A stretch of 33,101 nucleotides of DNA from Melioribacteraceae bacterium (GTDB lineage: Bacteria > Bacteroidota > Ignavibacteria > Ignavibacteriales > Melioribacteraceae): positions 1-33,101 of the forward strand of contig JAKIUC010000052.1 in the NCBI GenBank assembly GCA_021647785.1, read 5' to 3'. Below, piece after piece: positions 10,155-17,425 of this stretch (within the stretch, counting starts at the first letter, position 1; the number at the start of each line of letters is the position of its first letter). The notes below the pieces were generated by a model. That model did no database searches. It worked only from the letters and a program-made list of their open reading frames with translations, and was not told where the DNA came from. Both the position numbers and the translations under genes were made by a program.

Positions 10155-11720
10155 TTATTCATCAGCAATATCATTTGAAATGTAATTATTGAAAAACATT
10201 TTATTGACAAAAATATCTTGAAAATTCTCATCAGAATCTAATGAGATATGTTCAATCTTTGATATACTATTTTCGAGTGAGTAGTCATCCGTAAAGAGAA
10301 GCATTTTTGCCCCGATTAATGCACTGTTACCAAGTTTAGTAATTTTACTTTGATCTACCTCAATCATTCCAAGTCGTGTTACATTACTTAAATTGATAAA
10401 ATTTCCAAATCCGCCAGCAATAAAGATGTGTGTAATGTCATCAAGAGATTTACAAAGTTTATCAACAAGAATTTGCAGCCCGGCAGCTAATGCTCCTTTT
10501 GCCAATTGGAATTCGCGCACATCCTTTTGTGTTAGAAAAACTCTATCACCAATTCTCAACTTTTCTTTTTCATCAACTATGGTTCCACCTGCATCAACTG
10601 AACCATTTTGTAAAAATACCGATACTGCATCTATCAATCCGCTTCCACAAATTCCAAGAGCATCCTGATTTCCTATAACGTGATAATCAATTCTTGTATC
10701 ATTATTGTTTACAGAAGAAATGGCTCCCGACATTGCCGACATACCCATGTGAATAGTTGCACCTTCAAAAGCAGGCCCAGCAGCGGTTGATGCACAAACC
10801 ATCCTATCGCTGCTACCAACTACTATCTCACCATTTGTTCCTAAATCTATTAGTGCAGTTAATTGAGTATGTTTATCCATACCCGAAGCAATTATGCCTG
10901 CATAAATATCACTGCCGATGAAACTACTAATTGGACGAACAAAAATTATCTTCACTTCGGAAGATAATTCCCAATCTAACTCAACCGGAGAATACTCTAT
11001 TGATTCATTATTAGTTGTTGCAAATGGGAACATTGAAAGGGGCTGAACATCTAAGCCACAAAAAAGATGGTGCATTACTGAATTGCCAACTAAAACAATT
11101 TTTTTAAGATTTATATCTTTACTATTTAACAATAATTTTATTAAAGAATAAGTTTCCTCTCTAATAAGTTTTTTTAGCTCATCACTCCCGGCAGTTGTTA
11201 GTCCGTGCAAAATTCTGGACATTATATCTGAGCCAAATCTACTTTGAGGATTACGTGATGTTTGAACACCCAACACTTGGCTTGATGATAAATCGACTAA
11301 TTGAGCAACAATTGTAGTTGTGCCAATATCAATTGCAATTCCGAAACCAACCAGCGGTGTAAAAGTAAATGCGGTATTATCTGCAAGTATTAATGATTCC
11401 AGTTGAGGTATTTCAATTGTAGTATCTTCAATCAATTCGCTATTACATGCTAATCTAAAATCTGAATCTAAACCAAGTTTGCAGTTTAACTCTTTGTACT
11501 GTTCATGATTTTTTACATCACCCGATAAAAGTTTCACCTTGCATCCACCACATAAACCTTTGCCACCACAAGGAAATTCAATACCATATTCAAATAACTT
11601 ATCTATAAGAGGTGTACCTTTAATTACATCAAGGTCTTTACCGATTGGTTCAATTCTTAATTTTATTTTTTCTTTATAATTCTTATTCAAAGTTATCATC
11701 AATTCTGTTTTTCTTTTCAT
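10155..11720 (-). CDS. Corrinoid-protein reductive activator, RACo type (2Fe-2S plus ASKHA domains)
   Basis: The 521-residue protein has an N-terminal ferredoxin-like domain with cysteines at 51, 57, 60 and 92 (FPCGGKGLCGGC and RLACN), the pattern for a plant-type 2Fe-2S cluster. The rest is the DUF4445/ASKHA ATPase-like domain, with FGIAIDIGTTTIVAQLVDL near residue 127, LIDLGTNGEIVVG and FIAGGFGNF. Proteins of this type use ATP to drive electron transfer to an inactive Co(II) corrinoid, restoring the Co(I) state needed for methyl transfer. Its first 38 bases overlap the end of the MetH-activation-like gene. A later ATG at 11699 would cut the overlap to 17 bases. Its place next to MtaB and MtaC homologues fits a role in re-activating that MtaC. 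Confidence 0.93.
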   Translation of the reverse strand: MKRKTELMITLNKNYKEKIKLRIEPIGKDLDVIKGTPLIDKLFEYGIEFPCGGKGLCGGCKVKLLSGDVKNHEQYKELNCKLGLDSDFRLACNSELIEDTTIEIPQLESLILADNTAFTFTPLVGFGIAIDIGTTTIVAQLVDLSSSQVLGVQTSRNPQSRFGSDIMSRILHGLTTAGSDELKKLIREETYSLIKLLLNSKDINLKKIVLVGNSVMHHLFCGLDVQPLSMFPFATTNNESIEYSPVELDWELSSEVKIIFVRPISSFIGSDIYAGIIASGMDKHTQLTALIDLGTNGEIVVGSSDRMVCASTAAGPAFEGATIHMGMSAMSGAISSVNNNDTRIDYHVIGNQDALGICGSGLIDAVSVFLQNGSVDAGGTIVDEKEKLRIGDRVFLTQKDVREFQLAKGALAAGLQILVDKLCKSLDDITHIFIAGGFGNFINLSNVTRLGMIEVDQSKITKLGNSALIGAKMLLFTDDYSLENSISKIEHISLDSDENFQDIFVNKMFFNNYISNDIADE

Positions 11721-12402
11721 TTATATTTTTATGGCAGTTGAAATCAACACACAGATTACAAGGGAGTTCTAACTTGGCAACATCTTTTCCGTAACCAATA
11801 ATTCCACTTAAAGATTTTTTTGGTTGCATCATTGAATAACTGGATAGCTTAATTCCGCAAAAATGTTTTGGCAAAAAAGTGAATAATTTCACTTGCTCTG
11901 AAATATCCCAGTTGCAATAACCTGGTGAATATATATTGCTAAATTCAAATTCTTTGCCAACAATATTTTCAATCTCTTTTTCCAGCCAGTCTGAAAATAT
12001 TTCCACATAAGCCGAACCTATTAAATCACCTGCATAAGTAGCGAACGGATCATTACCATAAAACTTTCCGACCCATTCCTCAAACTTGCATCCTAATGTT
12101 AGTGCAAAAACAACACTTCCTTCAATGTTTTTTAGTCTTGAAGCAATTTTACTGCCAGTATAAAATTCAACATCGGCAAGTTTAATACCATTTGTAATAG
12201 TTGAAACTTCACCAACTGGTAGAACCTTAAAGCCGCAAACAGGGTTAATCACATCTAAAGATTGGAAGTATAGATTTTGTACTAATTCATAATAACCCGA
12301 TGGGATATTGTTTTCAGAATATCCCATCGATAATAAAATATGGTCTAAATTTAATTTTAGTTTGTTTGAAGAAAGATTGTATTGAAATAGATTATTCAAC
12401 AT
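11683..12402 (-). CDS. Methionine-synthase activation-domain-like protein of a corrinoid system
   Basis: The 239-residue protein resembles the AdoMet-binding activation domain of cobalamin-dependent methionine synthase. It has the SPGYCNWDISEQVKLF motif near residue 159 (compare R-x-x-PGY in MetH) and SSYSMMQPKKSLSGIIGYG near 187. Stand-alone copies occur in bacterial corrinoid methyltransferase clusters, often next to RACo-type genes. The C-terminus has Cys215, Cys218 and Cys223 (PCNLCVDFNC), which may bind a metal or cluster; this is not part of MetH. It lies 17 bases after mtaB and overlaps the RACo gene, so the translation of the two is probably linked. It may bind the corrinoid protein during reactivation, or provide AdoMet-based reductive methylation. 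Confidence 0.82.
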   Translation of the reverse strand: MLNNLFQYNLSSNKLKLNLDHILLSMGYSENNIPSGYYELVQNLYFQSLDVINPVCGFKVLPVGEVSTITNGIKLADVEFYTGSKIASRLKNIEGSVVFALTLGCKFEEWVGKFYGNDPFATYAGDLIGSAYVEIFSDWLEKEIENIVGKEFEFSNIYSPGYCNWDISEQVKLFTFLPKHFCGIKLSSYSMMQPKKSLSGIIGYGKDVAKLELPCNLCVDFNCHKNINEKKNRIDDNFE

Positions 12403-12419
12403 TTAGAGTAAGGGCTGTT

Positions 12420-13790
12420 TTACAATCCATAAGCTTCAAGTTTAAAGACATCACCATACATCATCTGCAAATGTTCAACAGCTTCGCTTTCGGTTTCTCC
12501 GAAAGAACTTATAGCGGTTTCCATTTTTGTCATCCATTCTTTTTCTGTATCTGATATACTTAGAACATTATTATCTAAAGCTTTTTGTATTGCACTAAAT
12601 GCTATGGCAACAGCAGCTTTTGTTTGGGCGTAACCACCGGTGTTGGTTACTATTGATTTTGAAATATCAATTACAACTTCTGGGTCAAGCATCAATGCTT
12701 CAACAGAATGTGGCACATCACTTTTCACTAACATATCTCTCATCATTAATCCGTTACCACTATCAAGTGCAGTGTTGTAAAGTCTGCAATCATAGCTAAG
12801 CAATTCCATAAATGCTTCTGGCGCATTTCCACTTAAAAGCCGAACATTCTGTACCGATTCATTACTCCACAAATCTGCTGAAGCAGCTGCAATATTTCCA
12901 AGCGGGCTAAAATGTGCACAGCAAGCAGATTTACCTTCCATGCTTATCGGGTAACCAGTAATCGCTTTTATAATTGGACCCTCATAAGCACAATCTTTTG
13001 ATGGACCAACAGCGCCTTGTTCAAATGCTGCCAAACTTCTTGGGGCACTTGCTGCTCTATCTATTGCAGCGAGAACACTTGGAAGCATTCCCTGCCCAGC
13101 TAACTGCATTGCAGTATTGGCAAACCCGCAAGCACTATCTCCACCCGAAATTATTCCATACCTATTTGCTATTTCAGTAATTTGCTTCCACAACCAACTC
13201 ATATCCCTATGTGCTAATATTCCAAGACTTGCAACTATGCCGTACAAATCGCCATACATAAGTGCTTGGTCGTGAACTTCTTTACCGCCAACGGATTCTA
13301 TCGATAATATATCTGCACCAGCTTGTGCACAAAGTTCAAATCCTTTTAATGTTTTTTCGGTTGGCAAACCTGTTCGTAAAAGTGGAGGATGATCAGCATC
13401 CCGTAAATCTAAAACCGTTACTCGCAAAGCGTTTGGAATACCAGTTTCAATATGAAATTTATTTAATTCATTTTTAATTAGTTCGGTTATTTCCGCTCCC
13501 CATTCAGGTGTATCGGTCATTGGTGGTAATTGTTCAAACTCTACAACGAAACCAGGCACGTTTAACGCTTTTGCACGTGCTAAAATATTAGTCATCATTT
13601 CAGAATAATGTCTTCGTACCTCGCCCATTGTTTCTTGCGTTATCAACATAGTTGGCAATGTAAAATTTATTTCGGGATAAACTTTGCCATCACCAATGGT
13701 AAGTAGGTTGCCGCATTTTACAGGATGCGGACTTATTCCCATTAATAATTCTTCATGTTTGTCGATAGTTAATTTATCGAAAATTTTCAT
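12420..13790 (-). CDS. mtaB: Methanol:corrinoid methyltransferase family protein (MtaB-like)
   Basis: The 456-residue protein is the size of archaeal MtaB (about 460). The three zinc ligands known from Methanosarcina barkeri MtaB (Glu164, Cys220, Cys269) have counterparts at nearly the same positions: Glu165 (SIESVGGKE), Cys221 (SGGDSACGF) and Cys267 (SKDCAYEG). MtaB activates methanol on zinc and passes the methyl group to the Co(I) corrinoid of MtaC. A good ribosome binding site (GGAGC) precedes the ATG, and the mtaC-like gene is 35 bases upstream, as in known mtaCB pairs. What is odd is the setting: sugar transport and glycosidase genes on both sides. The substrate could be methanol from methyl-esterified glycans, or a methoxyl group on a sugar. 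The family assignment is strong; the substrate is open. Confidence 0.9.
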   Translation of the reverse strand: MKIFDKLTIDKHEELLMGISPHPVKCGNLLTIGDGKVYPEINFTLPTMLITQETMGEVRRHYSEMMTNILARAKALNVPGFVVEFEQLPPMTDTPEWGAEITELIKNELNKFHIETGIPNALRVTVLDLRDADHPPLLRTGLPTEKTLKGFELCAQAGADILSIESVGGKEVHDQALMYGDLYGIVASLGILAHRDMSWLWKQITEIANRYGIISGGDSACGFANTAMQLAGQGMLPSVLAAIDRAASAPRSLAAFEQGAVGPSKDCAYEGPIIKAITGYPISMEGKSACCAHFSPLGNIAAASADLWSNESVQNVRLLSGNAPEAFMELLSYDCRLYNTALDSGNGLMMRDMLVKSDVPHSVEALMLDPEVVIDISKSIVTNTGGYAQTKAAVAIAFSAIQKALDNNVLSISDTEKEWMTKMETAISSFGETESEAVEHLQMMYGDVFKLEAYGL

Positions 13791-13825
13791 CTTTGCTCCA
13801 AAGGGTATAATTACTCAATTTTTAA

Positions 13826-14491
13826 TTATACAACAGATGCCAAATGTTTAGCAAATTTATTAGGATCAGGGAAGTAGCCATCAGCACCAATTTTATCGCT
13901 AAATTCTTGCGAGATTGGTGCTCCGCCGATATATATTTTTGTATCCGGGGAAACCTCTTTGATTGCCGTTGTGGTTGTTTCCATCTGCATCATTGTTGTA
14001 GTTAGTAGGGCACTCATGCCAATAACTGCATTAGGATATTCTTTTAGAGTTTCAATAAATTGTTCTGGTTTAACATCGGTTCCTAAATCGATAACATTCC
14101 AGCCGTTTCCAGTTAACACCATACGAACAATATTTTTACCAATATCGTGCAAATCGCCTGCAACTGTTCCAAGTATAAAATCACCTTTCAACTCAACTTC
14201 GCCAGAGTCAAAAAATGGTTTTAAGTGTACCATTGCTACATTCATTGCCTTTGCTGCAATCAGCATATCTGGGATAAATGCTTTACCGCTTTCAAACTTA
14301 TCACCAACCGTTTTCATTCCAATCATCAGCCCATCATTTAAAATAGCAGCAGGTGCAACTGATTCTTCCAAAGCCTGTTTTGTTAGCTCGTCAGCTCCAA
14401 ATTCACCTTTCATATCTGGCGGGAATGGTGATTTTTGGTTTACTTTTCCTCGTGCTATTGCAACAGCCAATTTGTTTAATAATTCATTCAT
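13826..14491 (-). CDS. mtaC: Corrinoid-binding methyl carrier protein (MtaC-like)
   Basis: This 221-residue protein has an N-terminal four-helix bundle (about residues 1-95) and a C-terminal Rossmann-like B12 domain. The lower-axial cobalt ligand motif D-x-H-x-x-G is Asp113-Leu-His115-Asp-Ile-Gly118 (GDLHDIGKNIV). It is followed by the usual SALLTTTM (from Ser160) and GGAP (from Gly189) motifs that line the nucleotide tail. It carries a methyl group on cobalt between a substrate-specific methyltransferase and an acceptor-specific one. AAGGAA precedes the ATG. It is 35 bases before mtaB and 132 bases after the UroD-family gene. Confidence 0.93.
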   Translation of the reverse strand: MNELLNKLAVAIARGKVNQKSPFPPDMKGEFGADELTKQALEESVAPAAILNDGLMIGMKTVGDKFESGKAFIPDMLIAAKAMNVAMVHLKPFFDSGEVELKGDFILGTVAGDLHDIGKNIVRMVLTGNGWNVIDLGTDVKPEQFIETLKEYPNAVIGMSALLTTTMMQMETTTTAIKEVSPDTKIYIGGAPISQEFSDKIGADGYFPDPNKFAKHLASVV

Positions 14492-14623
14492 GAACAGTTC
14501 CTTTATAAAATAAACAAAAAAATGTATAACTTAATTGTAACAAATATTTGATGTTTTTTGTTCTGAAGTAGAAGTATAAATAATATTGCTGAACAGACGC
14601 AAGTTATTTGCAGTTTTTACATG

Positions 14624-15874
14624 TTAGTTAATACTTTTAACTGCATCAAAAAGAGCAACTACATTTTCGATGGGTGTGTTACCTTGAATGTTATGAACAG
14701 TATTAAAAATATATCCGCCATTTTTGTTAAATATCCTGCAATGCTTTAATACTTCTTCCCGAACATCTTTTGGGGTTTTAAATGCAAGTGTGTCTTGAGT
14801 ATCAACACCGCCACCCCAAAAAGTTAATTGCTCACCAAATTCTTCTTTTAATATTTTTGCATCCATATTGAACGCAGAAACTTGTACCGGATTAAGAATA
14901 TCGAATCCACTCTCTATTAGTGCCGGAACAAGAGACTTTACCGCACCGCAAGTATGCTTAAATGTTTTCCATTCTGTATTAGAATGAATCCAGCCATTTA
15001 TTTGTTTGTAGTATGGTTTGTACAATTCGTTATAAGTTTCTTCCGAACAAAATGTTGAATTTTGAGTTCCAAAATCAGTGCCGCAAATAAATACAGCATC
15101 TACATTATCTTTAACTGCATCTTTTATTTTAGCTAAATTTTCCAATGCAATTTCAGTTTGTTTTTCAAAAACTTTATGGATATAGTCTGGTCTAATCATT
15201 GTGGACATGTACCATTCTTCAATATCTCTTATCCCTTTCGGGTGTTTTATAAATGGAGCTGGAACTAATGCGATATCACCTAATGCAGTACCCGGAATTG
15301 ACAAAACAACGGCTCTATTTTTTGCAGATGCACGTTTAGTTTTCTTTGAAAAATAATCCAATTCTTCATCAGATATCAATCCATATTCCTCTAAATTATC
15401 TTCCGGATTTAATTTTTCTTCATCAATCGGTTCCTGACGAACAATGCAATCAAAAAAATATCCATTCTTTGGCATGCGTCCGCTCGGAGGTACGGCTGTA
15501 TCCCCTTCCGGATAAATAAGTGTATCACCTTTATCATCTTTTGTAGTATTAAAATGTTCTGATACAAGAACTTCTAACCCACTATCTAATTTCCACTCTT
15601 TCCAATTCTCATTAGGAAATCCGAATATTGTATTTAGAGGAAAAATCCCTTCTACATCAACTCCAAGTATTTCTTTTAAGTCATCATCTATATATCCAAG
15701 CATCTGATAAGGTTCATGTACTTTCACTAACCGTTTCTCTAATCCATAATATTCCCTAAGTGAAGCAACAATATTTACATGCATTCCAGTTACAGCAGTT
15801 GCTCCAAAATCTATTGCAATTTTATCAGGTTGTTTATGATTTAAACTTGATAATACTCTTTCTCTTGATGCCAT
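14624..15874 (-). CDS. UroD/MtaA superfamily protein, probable methyltransferase
   Basis: The 416-residue protein belongs to the uroporphyrinogen decarboxylase superfamily, which includes the MtaA/CmuA methyltransferases. It opens with MASRERVLSSLNHKQPDKIA and has the late barrel strands with His307-Thr-Cys309 (FKHTCGAV), followed by ILNPVQVSAFNMD and LTFWGGGVDTQ. MtaA-type enzymes use H-x-C plus a distant Cys as zinc ligands; here the matching late position seems to be His394 (FNTVHNIQGNTP). It is not a heme-pathway enzyme: it is longer than HemE and sits directly before mtaC and mtaB. It lies 58 bases after a Tat-type Gfo/Idh/MocA gene, an arrangement repeated at 23014-25468. It could demethylate a substrate onto MtaC or move the methyl group onward. 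AAGGAAAG marks the start. Confidence 0.82.
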   Translation of the reverse strand: MASRERVLSSLNHKQPDKIAIDFGATAVTGMHVNIVASLREYYGLEKRLVKVHEPYQMLGYIDDDLKEILGVDVEGIFPLNTIFGFPNENWKEWKLDSGLEVLVSEHFNTTKDDKGDTLIYPEGDTAVPPSGRMPKNGYFFDCIVRQEPIDEEKLNPEDNLEEYGLISDEELDYFSKKTKRASAKNRAVVLSIPGTALGDIALVPAPFIKHPKGIRDIEEWYMSTMIRPDYIHKVFEKQTEIALENLAKIKDAVKDNVDAVFICGTDFGTQNSTFCSEETYNELYKPYYKQINGWIHSNTEWKTFKHTCGAVKSLVPALIESGFDILNPVQVSAFNMDAKILKEEFGEQLTFWGGGVDTQDTLAFKTPKDVREEVLKHCRIFNKNGGYIFNTVHNIQGNTPIENVVALFDAVKSIN

Positions 15875-15932
15875 TTATTCTTTCCTTATTAATCCGTTTC
15901 CATGATCTAAATATTTTTAAATTTAACCAATG

Positions 15933-17321
15933 TTAAATATCTAAGGTCTTTCCAATAGTTCTACTCTCCTCAGCTTTAAAACCAATTTCATGACTCGCAA
16001 CAGATACACTAATAGGCGTAACTATAAGAGTCTCATCTTGTTGATAAACCGCTTGCAGAAAATCTTGCATTAAACCTAAATCACTTCCTCCATGCCCACC
16101 CTTTAGTCTTGGAATTTTCTTTACATCAATCACTGTTTTTTTATCGTTTTTAAATTCAGCAATTCCAATAAAAGCTGGTCTGTAGTTATAAAGATCACCT
16201 AATGTTCCTTGTATTTTAAAAAACCGCCCACCATTTTCGGCTATCCCAAGGGTAAATGAAGATGTAACTTTATCTTCAAATTCCATATTAACTACTTGAT
16301 GATCTATTACATCGTTATCGCAACGCCAAACACATCGTCCGAAATCACCGGTTTCAAATGCATGTAGTAATGATTCTTGCGTAAAATTGGGAATATCAAG
16401 ATGCTGCATAAAATCGTAATCTTGCTCAGCAAATTTACCCTGATACATTTTGAATGCGGAATAAGGGCATTCTTTTTCTATGGTGCAATTCGTACATCTC
16501 TCGCCGCTGTTTGCCGGTGCGTTCTCTTCTCTAAAATAAGTTAACGACCCAAAAGATGAGACTCGTTTAGATTTTTTACCCAACCACCAATAGATAATAT
16601 CAAGATCATGACAAGATTTTGAAAGCAGCATCGGATTCGATTCCTTACTATTTCTCCACCTGCCTCGCACATAAGAATGCTGGTAGTGCATACGCCCAAT
16701 AAGTTCGGAATGTTGAATATTTGTAATTTCACCCAATACCCCAGAATCAATTATTTCCTTTACTTTTTTATACATTCGATGGTATCTTAAAACATGGCAT
16801 ACAGCTACAATACAATTCTTCTCTGCAGCAAGATTGGCAATATCTTCTACTTCTTTAATATTTTGAGCAACTGGTTTCTCCAATAAAATATCATAACCTA
16901 AGTTTATTGCAGCCATTGTTGGTTCGTAATGCATGTTATCCATAGTGGTAATTATCATTATATCTGCAAATTTGGCTTTCTGCATTGCATGTTCCCAAGT
17001 GGTCCAAACATTCTCTTTGGGAATATTATATTTTTTGACAAATCGTTCTCTCTTGAAATCAATTGGTTCAGCAATACCAATTATTTTTAATTCTTTAGGA
17101 AACAAATCACAATACATTGCATAGGCAGTACCTCTATTGCCACCGCCAATAATTACAGCAGTTAAAGGTTTTTTAATTTCTACGTGGCGAGGGTCTTTAG
17201 GAATTCCAGTTTCTGTTTGCTGGCTATCAAACAATGTTAAACCTTTGTTAATAAATGGTGTTCCTAAAGCAACTAGCCCACCCAATTTTAGTGCGTTACG
17301 TCTTGATATTCTGTTTTTCAA
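15933..17321 (-). CDS. Gfo/Idh/MocA family oxidoreductase with Tat-type signal, copy 1
   Basis: The start is probably the TTG at 17321, with AAGGAGAG just upstream, although the frame is open to a TTG at 17357. This gives 462 residues, the same length as copy 2 at 24080, which begins with ATG at the equivalent place. The N-terminus has a twin-arginine signal (SRRNALKLGG). A Rossmann NAD(P) site follows (IGGGNRGTAY near residue 58), then the EKP motif near 148 and CHDLDI near 237. A cysteine group (CTNCTIEKECPYSA and RCVWRC) is typical of one subfamily. Family members oxidise or reduce sugars, or act as NAD-dependent glycosidases such as GH109. The Tat signal suggests the periplasm. It lies between the LamG-DUF1961-like gene and the UroD-family gene. 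Confidence 0.9.
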   Translation of the reverse strand: MKNRISRRNALKLGGLVALGTPFINKGLTLFDSQQTETGIPKDPRHVEIKKPLTAVIIGGGNRGTAYAMYCDLFPKELKIIGIAEPIDFKRERFVKKYNIPKENVWTTWEHAMQKAKFADIMIITTMDNMHYEPTMAAINLGYDILLEKPVAQNIKEVEDIANLAAEKNCIVAVCHVLRYHRMYKKVKEIIDSGVLGEITNIQHSELIGRMHYQHSYVRGRWRNSKESNPMLLSKSCHDLDIIYWWLGKKSKRVSSFGSLTYFREENAPANSGERCTNCTIEKECPYSAFKMYQGKFAEQDYDFMQHLDIPNFTQESLLHAFETGDFGRCVWRCDNDVIDHQVVNMEFEDKVTSSFTLGIAENGGRFFKIQGTLGDLYNYRPAFIGIAEFKNDKKTVIDVKKIPRLKGGHGGSDLGLMQDFLQAVYQQDETLIVTPISVSVASHEIGFKAEESRTIGKTLDI

Positions 17322-17404
17322 TTTTCTCTCCTTAAAATAATTTAACTTAATTTTCAAATAAAATTTTTGTAAAATATTTTTTTATAAAAAACCCACTTTA
17401 TAGA

Positions 17405-17424
17405 CTTATGCACGGTGGAGCATA
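17405..17424. repeat. Small hairpin between the LamG-DUF1961-like gene and Gfo/Idh copy 1
   Basis: TTATGC-ACGGTGGA-GCATAA is a 6-bp stem with an 8-base loop, ending one base before the LamG-DUF1961-like stop codon. It shares the piece TGCAC-GGT-GGAG with the stem-loop at 19055-19075 when that is read on the other strand, so both may be remnants of one dispersed palindromic repeat. Confidence 0.25.
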
Positions 17425-17425
17425 A

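Noticed and set aside
13959-14513. 184-codon plus-strand frame opposite the MtaC-like gene
   Set aside because: It is the mirror of a gene with clear B12-binding motifs; its composition (Ser, Ile, Phe rich) is that of an antisense shadow.
10155-15874. Cobalamin riboswitch expected near corrinoid genes
   Set aside because: I looked in the gaps of the methyltransferase block and upstream of the TonB receptor for the B12-box type core and found no convincing match on either strand.
14624-15874. Uroporphyrinogen decarboxylase (HemE) for heme synthesis
   Set aside because: The protein is much longer than HemE, has an H-x-C zinc-type motif and lies beside mtaC and mtaB, so a methyltransferase-type role is more likely.
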